A stretch of 64,000 nucleotides of DNA from Rhizorhabdus wittichii RW1 (GTDB lineage Bacteria; Pseudomonadota; Alphaproteobacteria; Sphingomonadales; Sphingomonadaceae): assembly GCA_000016765.1 (NCBI GenBank), contig CP000699.1, forward strand, positions 4,591,501-4,655,500. The letters are read 5' to 3'. The stretch's first letter is position 1, and each line of letters opens with the position of its first letter. Shown piece after piece: positions 43,611-51,148 of this stretch. The position numbers and the translations under genes were made by a program. The notes beneath the pieces are model-generated. The model saw only the letters and a program-made list of their open reading frames with translations. It did no database searches and was not told the origin of the DNA.

Positions 43611-44648
43611 ATGAACACGCCCGAGGACCGCCCATCGCCCTCGTCGATCGGCAGCCTGGTGACGGAAGCCGCGGTCGCGGCCATCACGCCCGCACGTGCC
43701 GCCGCAGGAAGAACCGACGGCAACGGTGGAGCCGCGACGCCTCTCTTCGGATTGACCGAGACGACGCCGTCGTTCGACGCGCTCTTCCCATCCACCCGAT
43801 ATTTCGAGATCGACTCGAACATCGCCGGGGAGCGCTTCAGCGCCTGGGTCACTCCGCCGGCGCAATATGACGCCGATCCGACACGGGCCTATCCGGTCGT
43901 CTATCAGGTCGACGGCAATCTGTTCTTCCCGACCACGACGCCGTTTCACCAGCCGGGACAGAGCGACACCATGTCGCCCCAGCTTCCCTTCATTCTCGTG
44001 TCCGTCGGCTATAGCGCACAGGAAAGCCACGCATGGGCGTGGCTGCGCGTCCGCGATCTGCTTCCGCCGGGGGAGAAGGTTCCGGACGTCATGATGCAGG
44101 CCGTCGACATGACCGTCCAGGCCGGGCTCATGCCGCGGGAGGAGGGCGATCGCTATCTCGAGATGTTCGCCAACCCGGCGGCCGACAAGTTCCTCGCCTT
44201 CCTGGAGCAGGAGCTTCACCCGCAACTGGCGAAGGCCTTTCGGATCGACGCCGACAATGTCGGCCTCTGGGGCGTGTCCTATGGCGGCCTGTTCGCGGCC
44301 TATGTCGCGATCAAGCGATCGGACCTGTTCAAGCGGATCGGCGCCAGCAGCCCCGGCATCATCGGGGAAGACAGCCAGATTTTCGAGCTGTACCGCGAGG
44401 CGGTCGCCACGCAGCGGGATTATTCGGACCGCCATCTGCACATCACGCTGGGCGCTCGCGAACTGGCGCAACCGAGCATCTATCAGTGGCTCCTGGCCCG
44501 CGGCACCACCCGGCTGCTCGCCGAAACCTCGCAGAACCCTTTGCCCGGCCTGCAGGTTTCGACCGAAATCATCCCCCTCGAAAGCCATCTGAGCGGGGGC
44601 GTGCCGGCCTGGTTCAGCTTCCTGCGCGCCTGCTATCTGCGCGGCTGA
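43611..44648 (+). CDS. Alpha/beta hydrolase, putative esterase (Fes/IroE-like)
   Basis: Serine hydrolase of 345 aa. The nucleophile is S223 in 'LWGVSYGGLFAAYVA', and the histidine is H326 in 'IPLESHLSGG'. The fold start is 'YPVVYQVDGNLFFPTTT', as in the esterase-D/enterochelin-esterase group, which cleaves ester bonds of iron chelators or other esters. A stretch of about 45 low-complexity residues at the N-terminus ('AAVAAITPARAAAG') could be a weak export signal or a linker. It follows the TonB receptor by 56 bp, so it may open an imported ester in periplasm or cytoplasm. Confidence 0.82.
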   Translation: MNTPEDRPSPSSIGSLVTEAAVAAITPARAAAGRTDGNGGAATPLFGLTETTPSFDALFPSTRYFEIDSNIAGERFSAWVTPPAQYDADPTRAYPVVYQVDGNLFFPTTTPFHQPGQSDTMSPQLPFILVSVGYSAQESHAWAWLRVRDLLPPGEKVPDVMMQAVDMTVQAGLMPREEGDRYLEMFANPAADKFLAFLEQELHPQLAKAFRIDADNVGLWGVSYGGLFAAYVAIKRSDLFKRIGASSPGIIGEDSQIFELYREAVATQRDYSDRHLHITLGARELAQPSIYQWLLARGTTRLLAETSQNPLPGLQVSTEIIPLESHLSGGVPAWFSFLRACYLRG

Positions 44649-44705
44649 CGGGGGCTGCGCGAAGGAACGCGACGGGACATCGGAAATACCATCGGCGAGA
44701 AAGAC

Positions 44706-45947
44706 ATGACGATCGTCGTCCTTGAAAACGCACGAATATTCGACGGCCATTCGGCGGAGTGTCCGGAGGGCATGTCCGTATCGGTGGAAGACGGTGTCAT
44801 CCGCGAGGTCTCCGATCGTCCGATCAAGGCGGACGGGGCGCGGCGGATCGACGTCGGCGGCAAGACCCTGATGCCCGGACTGATCGATCTTCACGTCCAT
44901 GCCTATTTTTCGGATATGAACGCGAAGCTCGTCGACAGCCGCGACGCGCCCTACCGGACGGCGCATGCCGTCAAGAAGCTCGGACATGCTCTCGACTGCG
45001 GCTTCACCACCGTCCGCGACATCGGCGGCGGCGACTATTCGCTGGCCTCGGCCATCGAGGACCGGCTGATCCGGGCGCCCCGTTTCTTCTACGCCGGCAA
45101 GGTGCTGTCGATGACCGGCGGTCACGTCGACTACAGGACGCCCAACGAGCAGCATCATACCCATGGCTATTGCTCGTGCGGATCGATGAACTGGGGCGGC
45201 GTCGTGGTCGACGGCGTCGACGCATGCATCAAGGCGGCGCGGGAGGAACTGCGCCGCGGCGCGCATTGCATCAAGATCGTCGCCTCCGGCGGCGTGATGT
45301 CGCCGAGCGATCCGATGTGGATGAACCAGTTCCGCGAGGACGAGACCCGCGCGATCGTCAACGAATGCATCGAGCGGCGGACCTATGTCTCGGCGCATTG
45401 CCATCCGGTCAGCGCGATCCGCCGCTCGATCGAGTTCGGCGTCCGGTGCATCGAGCATGCCACGCTGATCGATGCGGAGACGGCCCGGTTCGTCGCCGAG
45501 CGCGGCGCCTTCGTCGTGCCGACGATGTCGGTGATCTTCGTCAGCATGGAGGTCGGCGCCGCGCTCGGCATGACCCCGGACAGCATGGCCAAGCTCGAGG
45601 TCGCGGCCGACGCGGCGATCGAAGGGCTCCAGCACATGCGCGACGCCGGCGTGAAGATGGGCTTCGGCACCGATCTGCTCGGCTCGACCTATGATCGGCA
45701 ATGCCGCGAATTCGAGTTCCGCCGCCAGGTGTTCACGCCGCTCGAAATGCTGCGGCAGGCGACATCGACAGGCGCCGAAATCCTGATGCAGGAAGGCCAG
45801 CTCGGCTGCGTGAGGCCCGGCGCCCACGCCGATCTCATCGTCGTCGACGGCGATCCCCTGAAGGATATCGCCTTGCTCGCGGCCGACGGTCGCAAGCTCG
45901 ATCTCATCATGCGCGCCGGCGAGATCGTGAAGAACCGCCTGGACTGA
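44706..45947 (+). CDS. Metal-dependent amidohydrolase
   Basis: Amidohydrolase-superfamily enzyme, 413 aa. Metal ligands seen: H63 and H65 in 'LIDLHVHAYF', K190 in 'HCIKIVASGG', H231/H233 in 'VSAHCHPVS', H251 in 'CIEHATLI' and D323 in 'GFGTDLLG'. It is a clear paralogue of the enzyme at 23568, with the same motif order and the shared opening 'IFDGHSA', but it has an insertion around 145-165 ('NEQHHTHGYCSCGSMN'). Together with the receptor and esterase it suggests import and hydrolysis of an amide- or peptide-like compound. Confidence 0.9.
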   Translation: MTIVVLENARIFDGHSAECPEGMSVSVEDGVIREVSDRPIKADGARRIDVGGKTLMPGLIDLHVHAYFSDMNAKLVDSRDAPYRTAHAVKKLGHALDCGFTTVRDIGGGDYSLASAIEDRLIRAPRFFYAGKVLSMTGGHVDYRTPNEQHHTHGYCSCGSMNWGGVVVDGVDACIKAAREELRRGAHCIKIVASGGVMSPSDPMWMNQFREDETRAIVNECIERRTYVSAHCHPVSAIRRSIEFGVRCIEHATLIDAETARFVAERGAFVVPTMSVIFVSMEVGAALGMTPDSMAKLEVAADAAIEGLQHMRDAGVKMGFGTDLLGSTYDRQCREFEFRRQVFTPLEMLRQATSTGAEILMQEGQLGCVRPGAHADLIVVDGDPLKDIALLAADGRKLDLIMRAGEIVKNRLD

Positions 45948-45969
45948 TCGGGAACAAGAGGTCTCGACA

Positions 45970-46146
45970 ATGCGATCGATCAACCGGCGCGATTACACCG
46001 CGATCCACCGCGCGGAACTGCGGCATCTCCTGGCGAAACTCTGATCTATCTCGTCGGCAGCCGCGCGCCATCGCTGAAGGTGGACCAACGCCTTCGCCGC
46101 CGGGGTCCTCGACGACTTCGAAGTACCGGATGCCGAGGCGCGCGAA
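45970..46146 (+). pseudogene. Short degraded coding remnant, family not recognised
   Basis: ATG 45970 opens a 24-codon frame ('MRSINRRDYTAIHRAEL') ending at 46044. A second coding-like stretch, 'TNAFAAGVLDDFEVPDAEA', ends with TAG at 46146 in another frame, after in-frame stops. Amino-acid content and spacing suggest one small gene broken by frameshift and stop. I do not recognise the family. A leader peptide or chance open frame is equally possible. Confidence 0.3.
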
Positions 46147-46148
46147 CG

Positions 46149-46637
46149 CTAGTCGATCCAGAGGCCATGCGCCCGGTGCCAGTCCTCCAGCGCATCCTCC
46201 GGATATTCCTCGAAGCATTGGTCGTGCGGACCGATCTCGGGCTCGACCCAGGAGGCCTTGGAGGAGAGCATCATATGGACGAGCGACGGGGCCTTGGGCA
46301 GTTCGCTGTCGATGGCCGATGCGAAGGGATGGAAGAGCTCGGGATATTCAGGGCTGAACACCCATAGCGCGCTGGCGCATGCGGGGCAGAAATGCCGCTC
46401 GCCCGTGCTGACGCGGCACCCGCCCCGACCGTCGTCGAGTTCGGCATGGAAGATCGCGGTCCGGCCCTCGACCTCCAGCGTCCGCTTGTCGGCGTGGAGG
46501 TTGACGGCATAGCCGCCACCGCCCGCGGTCTTCCGGCATATCGAGCAATAGCACCGCATGAACGGCACCGGCGCGTGACTGTCGGCGGTGAAGCGGATCG
46601 CGCCGCAGCGGCACGATCCGTCAAGCTTCAGGGGCAT
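46149..46637 (-). CDS. GFA/CENP-V family zinc protein
   Basis: Protein of 162 aa of the glutathione-dependent formaldehyde-activating-enzyme-like (Mss4-like) fold. Zinc cysteines are visible: C9, C11 ('GSCRCGAIRF'), C29, C31, C34 ('RCYCSICRKTAGG') and C84, C87 ('HFCPACASALW'). AAGGAT lies before the ATG at 46637; the frame is open further upstream but without a start signal. Members bind glutathione adducts or are of unknown function. It stands alone between two plus-strand clusters, so context gives no clear role. Confidence 0.85.
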   Translation of the reverse strand: MPLKLDGSCRCGAIRFTADSHAPVPFMRCYCSICRKTAGGGGYAVNLHADKRTLEVEGRTAIFHAELDDGRGGCRVSTGERHFCPACASALWVFSPEYPELFHPFASAIDSELPKAPSLVHMMLSSKASWVEPEIGPHDQCFEEYPEDALEDWHRAHGLWID

Positions 46638-46903
46638 GGCCAGATCCTTTGCGGGATGAACCGATCGCCCGCGAGCGGGTTCCGCGCATGCGTCGCGATG
46701 ACGGGAAGATCGAGGATCGCCCCGCTGTTCATCCGTCGACAGGATGAGCGGCCGGCGAGGCGATCGAGAAAGCGTTTCCTCTCTCAGCCATCGGCGCATC
46801 GCTTCGAACCGCGCGGCGACACGGCCGCATCGCCGACTGATGACTTGGCGGCCCGGCTGTGTGACTGTGCCATGGGCTCACATTCTGGGATGTCAGACGG
46901 TAC

Positions 46904-47788
46904 ATGCGGCGGCGCCTTCCACCATTGACTCCGCTTCGAGCGTTCGAGGCGGTCGCCCGCCATGGCAGCATCCGGGGCGCCGCGGCCGAGCTGTCGATCG
47001 ACCATTCGGCGGTCAGCCGCCATATCCGCAATCTCGAAGGGGCGCTCGGCACGCGGCTGGTCCAGACCGAGCGGACGGGCGTGCGGCTGACCGATAGCGG
47101 CGAGCGTTTCCAGACATATCTGGCGCAAGCCTTCGACCTGCTCGATGCCGCCGTCGAGGAGATTTCCCCCCGCGCCCGGCGCGAGCTGCGGATCTGGTGC
47201 GCGCCGGGCCTCGCCACCTGCTGGCTGACCCGGCACCTGCCCGAGCTCGAGCAGACGATGACCGACTGCGACATATTGCTCAACCCGACCCTCGCCGTCG
47301 CCAATCTCGAACGCGGCGACGCCGATGTGGAGATCCATTATGGCGCGCGCAGCCAGTCGAGGGTGGCCAGCGAGGTGCTCGTCCATCCGCCCTTCTTCCC
47401 CGTCGCCGCCCCGGCGTTCCTCGCGAGCCGGGGGCCGTTCGCCTCGGCGGCGGCGCTGGTCGAGGAACGGCTGCTCCACGAATCCTCGCGCGACCAATGG
47501 CGCAACTGGTTCGAGAAGACCGGGCTCGGAATCGTGCCGCCGCTCGGCGGGCCGCGGCTGTCGCACGCCGATGCGGCGATCGAGGCCGCGGTGCAGGGCC
47601 ATGGCATCGCACTCGCCAACCGGATACTGGTCCGCGAGGAACTCGCGAGCGGACGGCTCGCCATGGCCCTGCCGCTCGAGATCCAGCTCGAGCCCTATGT
47701 GCTGACGACGGCGCAATCGCGATGGTCGGATCCTGTCATCGCGCGCTTCCGTCGCTGGCTCGCGAACGCCCTGGCGGAGCATGGCTGA
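46904..47788 (+). CDS. LysR-family regulator (GcvA-like)
   Basis: Regulator of 294 aa. The N-terminal winged helix is 'LRAFEAVARHGSIRGAAAEL' followed by 'SIDHSAVSRHIRNLEGALG', as in GcvA/AmpR-type regulators. The effector domain contains 'RELRIWCAPGLATCWLTRHL' and 'AAIEAAVQGHGIALANRILV'. It lies 107 bp upstream of the aminotransferase on the same strand, so it probably controls that operon although it is not divergent from it. Confidence 0.9.
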   Translation: MRRRLPPLTPLRAFEAVARHGSIRGAAAELSIDHSAVSRHIRNLEGALGTRLVQTERTGVRLTDSGERFQTYLAQAFDLLDAAVEEISPRARRELRIWCAPGLATCWLTRHLPELEQTMTDCDILLNPTLAVANLERGDADVEIHYGARSQSRVASEVLVHPPFFPVAAPAFLASRGPFASAAALVEERLLHESSRDQWRNWFEKTGLGIVPPLGGPRLSHADAAIEAAVQGHGIALANRILVREELASGRLAMALPLEIQLEPYVLTTAQSRWSDPVIARFRRWLANALAEHG

Positions 47789-47895
47789 CACCCGGTGATG
47801 GTGACTCCTGGTCACCACATGGCTTCTCGAATCCCGCTCTCCACGACCCGTCCAGCTCGGGCATATCCCCGGCAAGGCGACACGGGGGGCAGTGC

Positions 47896-49173
47896 ATGAC
47901 CAGCAACGCGGATCTTCTGGCACGCCGCCGTCAGGCGGTGGCGCGCGGGGTCGCCACGGCCTTTCCGATCTTCGCGGCCCGCGCCGACAATGCCGAGATC
48001 TGGGACGTCGACGGCCAGCATTATGTGGATTTTGCCGGCGGCATCGCCGTGCTCAACACCGGGCACCGCCACCCCAAGGTCATCGCCGCCGTGCAGGAGC
48101 AGTTGGCGCTCTACACCCATATGGCGTTCCAGGTCGCGGCCTATGAACCCTATGTCGCGCTCGCCGAGCGGTTGAACGCGCTCGCGCCCTTCACCGGCGA
48201 GGCGAAGACGATCCTGTTCACCACCGGAGCCGAGGCGACCGAGAATGCGGTCAAGCTGGCGCGGGCGGCGACCGGCCGGTCGGCCGTGATCGCCTTTGGC
48301 GGCGGCTTCCATGGCCGCACCCTGCTGGCGATGGCGATGACCGGCAAGGTCGCCCCGTACAAGCAGCAGTTCGGGCCGATGCCCGGCGAGATCTTCCATG
48401 TCCCCTTTCCGGTCGCGGCGCATGGCGGCAGCGTCGAGGAGACGCTGCGCGCGATCGAGATGGTCTTCAGGGTCGCCGTCGAGCCGGGCCGGGTCGCCGC
48501 CCTGATCATCGAGCCGATCCTGGGGGAGGGCGGCTTCTACGAGGCTCCCGTCGAACTGCTCAGGGCGTTGCGTGCCCTCTGCGACCGGCACGGCATCATC
48601 CTGATCGCGGACGAGGTCCAGACCGGCTTCGGACGGACCGGGCGGATGTTCGCCATCGAGCATTCGGGGGTCGAGCCCGACCTCGTCACCGTCGCCAAGT
48701 CGCTGGCCGGGGGTTTCCCGCTCTCGGGCGTGATCGGTCGATCCGCGATCATGGAGGCGAGCGAGCCGGGTGGAATGGGCGGCACCTATGGCGGCAACCC
48801 GGTCGCCTGCGCGGCGGCGCTCGCCGTGCTCGACGTGATCGCGGAGGAGCAACTGCTCGACCGCGCGGTCGCGATCGGGGCGCGGATCAAGGAGCGGCTG
48901 CGGCTGTTGGCGCGGCGCAACGACCTCGTGCCGATCACCGAAATCCGCGGACCCGGCGCGATGATCGGCTTCGACATCGTCACTTCGCGGACCGGCTATG
49001 AGCCCGACCCCGAGACGACGCGCCGGGTCGTCGAGGCGGCGCGCGAGGCGGGATTGATCCTGCTGTCCTGCGGCATCCACGGCAACGTCATCCGGATATT
49101 GGTGCCGCTGACCGTTCCGGACGATATCCTCGATGCCGGGCTCGCCAAGCTCGAACAGGCGCTGGCGGCATGA
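47896..49173 (+). CDS. gabT: 4-Aminobutyrate-type aminotransferase (class III)
   Basis: PLP-dependent omega-amino acid transaminase, 425 aa, which turns 4-aminobutyrate (or beta-alanine) into the semialdehyde. Seen: 'VDFAGGIAVLNTGHRHPKV', PLP-phosphate contact 'TTGAEATENAVKLAR', 'GGGFHGRTLLAMAMTGK', D239 in 'LIADEVQTGFGRTG', and Schiff-base K268 in 'VAKSLAGGFPLSG', the same numbering as E. coli GabT. GGGGGGC lies shortly before the ATG. The stop overlaps the dehydrogenase start (ATGA). Since a RutA-like gene follows in the row, beta-alanine is as plausible a substrate as GABA. Confidence 0.9.
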   Translation: MTSNADLLARRRQAVARGVATAFPIFAARADNAEIWDVDGQHYVDFAGGIAVLNTGHRHPKVIAAVQEQLALYTHMAFQVAAYEPYVALAERLNALAPFTGEAKTILFTTGAEATENAVKLARAATGRSAVIAFGGGFHGRTLLAMAMTGKVAPYKQQFGPMPGEIFHVPFPVAAHGGSVEETLRAIEMVFRVAVEPGRVAALIIEPILGEGGFYEAPVELLRALRALCDRHGIILIADEVQTGFGRTGRMFAIEHSGVEPDLVTVAKSLAGGFPLSGVIGRSAIMEASEPGGMGGTYGGNPVACAAALAVLDVIAEEQLLDRAVAIGARIKERLRLLARRNDLVPITEIRGPGAMIGFDIVTSRTGYEPDPETTRRVVEAAREAGLILLSCGIHGNVIRILVPLTVPDDILDAGLAKLEQALAA

Positions 49174-50639
49174 CCGAGGGGCTCGTCCTCGACGATCCGT
49201 CGCTGCTGGTCGAGCGCTGCCTGATCGGCGGTCGCTTCGTCGGCGATCCCGTGGAGCCGGTGGTCGATCCGGCCACCGGCCGCACGATCGCCCGGGTGCC
49301 GCGCCTCGGCGCCGAAGCGGCGACCGCCGCCGTCGAGCAGGCGCAGGCAGCCTTTCCCGCCTGGGCCGCGCGGACCGCGAAGGAGCGCGCGACGGTGCTG
49401 CGCGCCTGGTTCGAGCAGATCCGGGCCCATCGCGCCGACCTTGCCCTGATCCTCACCAGCGAGCAGGGCAAGCCGCTCGCCGAAGCGCTGGGCGAGATCG
49501 ACTATGCCGCGGCCTTCGTCGAATATTATGCCGAGGAGGCCAAGCGGGTCGCTGGCGAGACCCTGGCGAGCCACCGCGCCGATGCGCGCATCCTCGTCAC
49601 GCGGGAGCCGATAGGGGTGATCGGCGCGATCACGCCCTGGAACTTCCCGGCGGCGATGATCACACGCAAGGTGGCGCCGGCCCTCGCCGTCGGCTGCACC
49701 GCGCTGGTCAAGCCGGCGCCGGAGACGCCGTTGACCGCGTTGGCGCTCGGCGAGCTTGCGGTCCGGGCCGGGCTTCCGCCGGGGGTCCTCAACATCGTCA
49801 CCGGCGACGCGGCGGCGATCGGCGCGGTGATGACCGGCCACCCCGCCGTGCGGGTGGTCAGCTTCACGGGCTCGACCGAGGTCGGCCGCCGGCTGATGGC
49901 GCAGGCCGCGCCGACGGTGAAGCGGGTGGCGCTCGAACTCGGCGGCAACGCGCCCTTCATCGTCTTCGACGACGCCGATCTCGATGCCGCGGTCGAAGGG
50001 GCGATCGCCGCCAAGTTCCGCAACATGGGGCAGACCTGCGTCTGCGCCAACCGGCTCTATGTCCAGGACGCGGTCCACGACGCCTTCGCGTCGCGGCTGG
50101 CAACGGCGATCGAGAGCCTCCAGGTCGGGCCCGGCACCGAGCCCGGCGTCGCCCAGGGCCCCCTGATCAACGCACGGGCGCTCGCCAAGGTCGAGGCGCA
50201 TGTCGCCGATGCCGTCGCCGGCGGCGCCACCGTAGCACTGGGCGGCCGGCGCCATCCGCGCGGCGGCACCTTCTATGCGCCGACCCTGCTCATCGGCGCC
50301 ACGCCGACGATGCGGATCGCCCGCGAAGAGACGTTCGGCCCCGTCGCCGCGCTGTTCCGCTTCACCGACGAGGAGGAGGTGATCGCCCAGGCCAATGCCA
50401 GCGAGACGGGCCTCGCCGCCTATGTCTACACCCGCGATCTCGGCCGCGCCTTCCGGGTCAGCGAGGCGCTCGAATATGGCATGGTCGGGTTGAATACGGG
50501 GCTGATCTCGACCGAGCTCGCGCCGTTCGGCGGCGTCAAGCAGAGCGGTCATTCCCGCGAGGGCTCGCATCATGGCCTCGAGGATTATTGCACGCTCAAA
50601 TATGTCCTCGTCGCCGGGCTGCGGCGGGCGGGAGGATGA
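49170..50639 (+). CDS. gabD: Succinate-semialdehyde dehydrogenase-type aldehyde dehydrogenase
   Basis: NAD(P)-dependent aldehyde dehydrogenase, 489 aa, which oxidises the semialdehyde made by the preceding transaminase. Catalytic residues are N158 ('TPWNFPAAM'), E256 ('LELGGNAPFIVF') and C290 ('MGQTCVCANRLY'). The extra cysteine at 292 matches the redox-switch spacing of GabD enzymes. K181 in 'LVKPAPETPLTA' is the cofactor-contact region. It is translated in overlap with gabT. Succinate semialdehyde is the default substrate; malonate or other semialdehydes fit too. Confidence 0.9.
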   Translation: MTEGLVLDDPSLLVERCLIGGRFVGDPVEPVVDPATGRTIARVPRLGAEAATAAVEQAQAAFPAWAARTAKERATVLRAWFEQIRAHRADLALILTSEQGKPLAEALGEIDYAAAFVEYYAEEAKRVAGETLASHRADARILVTREPIGVIGAITPWNFPAAMITRKVAPALAVGCTALVKPAPETPLTALALGELAVRAGLPPGVLNIVTGDAAAIGAVMTGHPAVRVVSFTGSTEVGRRLMAQAAPTVKRVALELGGNAPFIVFDDADLDAAVEGAIAAKFRNMGQTCVCANRLYVQDAVHDAFASRLATAIESLQVGPGTEPGVAQGPLINARALAKVEAHVADAVAGGATVALGGRRHPRGGTFYAPTLLIGATPTMRIAREETFGPVAALFRFTDEEEVIAQANASETGLAAYVYTRDLGRAFRVSEALEYGMVGLNTGLISTELAPFGGVKQSGHSREGSHHGLEDYCTLKYVLVAGLRRAGG

Positions 50640-50723
50640 TAGCGCGGGCCCGCCGGCGGCACCGACCGATAGGGTTTTATTATAGGCATCAAATATAGCA
50701 CGGCATCAAGGAGGGGGCAGATC
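50640..50723 (+). promoter_or_regulatory. AT-rich gap, possible internal promoter before ridA
   Basis: An AT-rich run (TTTTATTATAGG, then CAAATATAGC) at 50675-50700 stands out in otherwise GC-rich DNA, followed by AAGGAGGGGG before the RidA ATG. A second promoter could separate the RidA-TonB-hydrolase-monooxygenase genes from gabTD. Confidence 0.35.
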
Positions 50724-51137
50724 ATGAACAATCCGAGGTTTCTTCGTCCCGATTGGCAATGGGACCGCGACTATCCGCTCTCGCAGATGGTCGCCTGTGG
50801 CGACTTCCTCTACCTTTCGGGGCAGGTGCCGCTCGACGCGGCCGGCAATCTGGTCGGACCGGGCGACCTCAGGGCCCAGTCGGCCCAGGTGTTCCGCAAC
50901 ATGCGGGAAGTGCTGCAACTCGCCGGTTGCGATCTCCGCGCGGTGATCCGGCTCACCACCTATTTCACGGTTAGCCTCAGCGATGGCGCGGCGACCAAGG
51001 CCTATTGGGAGGTTCGCCGCGAATATTTCGGCGATCACAAGCCGGCGAGCACCGGCATGCGGGTGAGCGAGCTCATCTCGCCCGAGATGATGCTCGAGGT
51101 CGACGCCGTGGCCTATCTGCCGGCCGCCAGGAAATAG
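50724..51137 (+). CDS. RidA/YjgF/RutC-family protein without the canonical arginine
   Basis: Small trimeric-fold protein, 137 aa. RidA hydrolyses enamine/imine intermediates, and RutC, a relative, acts in pyrimidine breakdown. Seen: 'PLSQMVACGDFLYLSGQVPL', 'QVFRNMREVLQLAGCDLRAV', 'VIRLTTYFTVSL' and the C-terminal 'LEVDAVAYLP'. At the place of RidA's catalytic arginine (PAR-S/T), this protein has 'KPASTGMRV', with S109 instead. It therefore belongs to a subgroup that may not be a standard imine deaminase. A strong AGGAGGGGG precedes the ATG. It sits next to a RutA-like gene, as RutC does. Confidence 0.88.
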   Translation: MNNPRFLRPDWQWDRDYPLSQMVACGDFLYLSGQVPLDAAGNLVGPGDLRAQSAQVFRNMREVLQLAGCDLRAVIRLTTYFTVSLSDGAATKAYWEVRREYFGDHKPASTGMRVSELISPEMMLEVDAVAYLPAARK

Positions 51138-51148
51138 GGGGAAAAGAG

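Noticed and set aside
43551-45983. An 810-codon minus-strand frame opposite the esterase and amidohydrolase
   Set aside because: Both plus-strand genes have full catalytic motifs; the minus frame shows only GC-driven residues.
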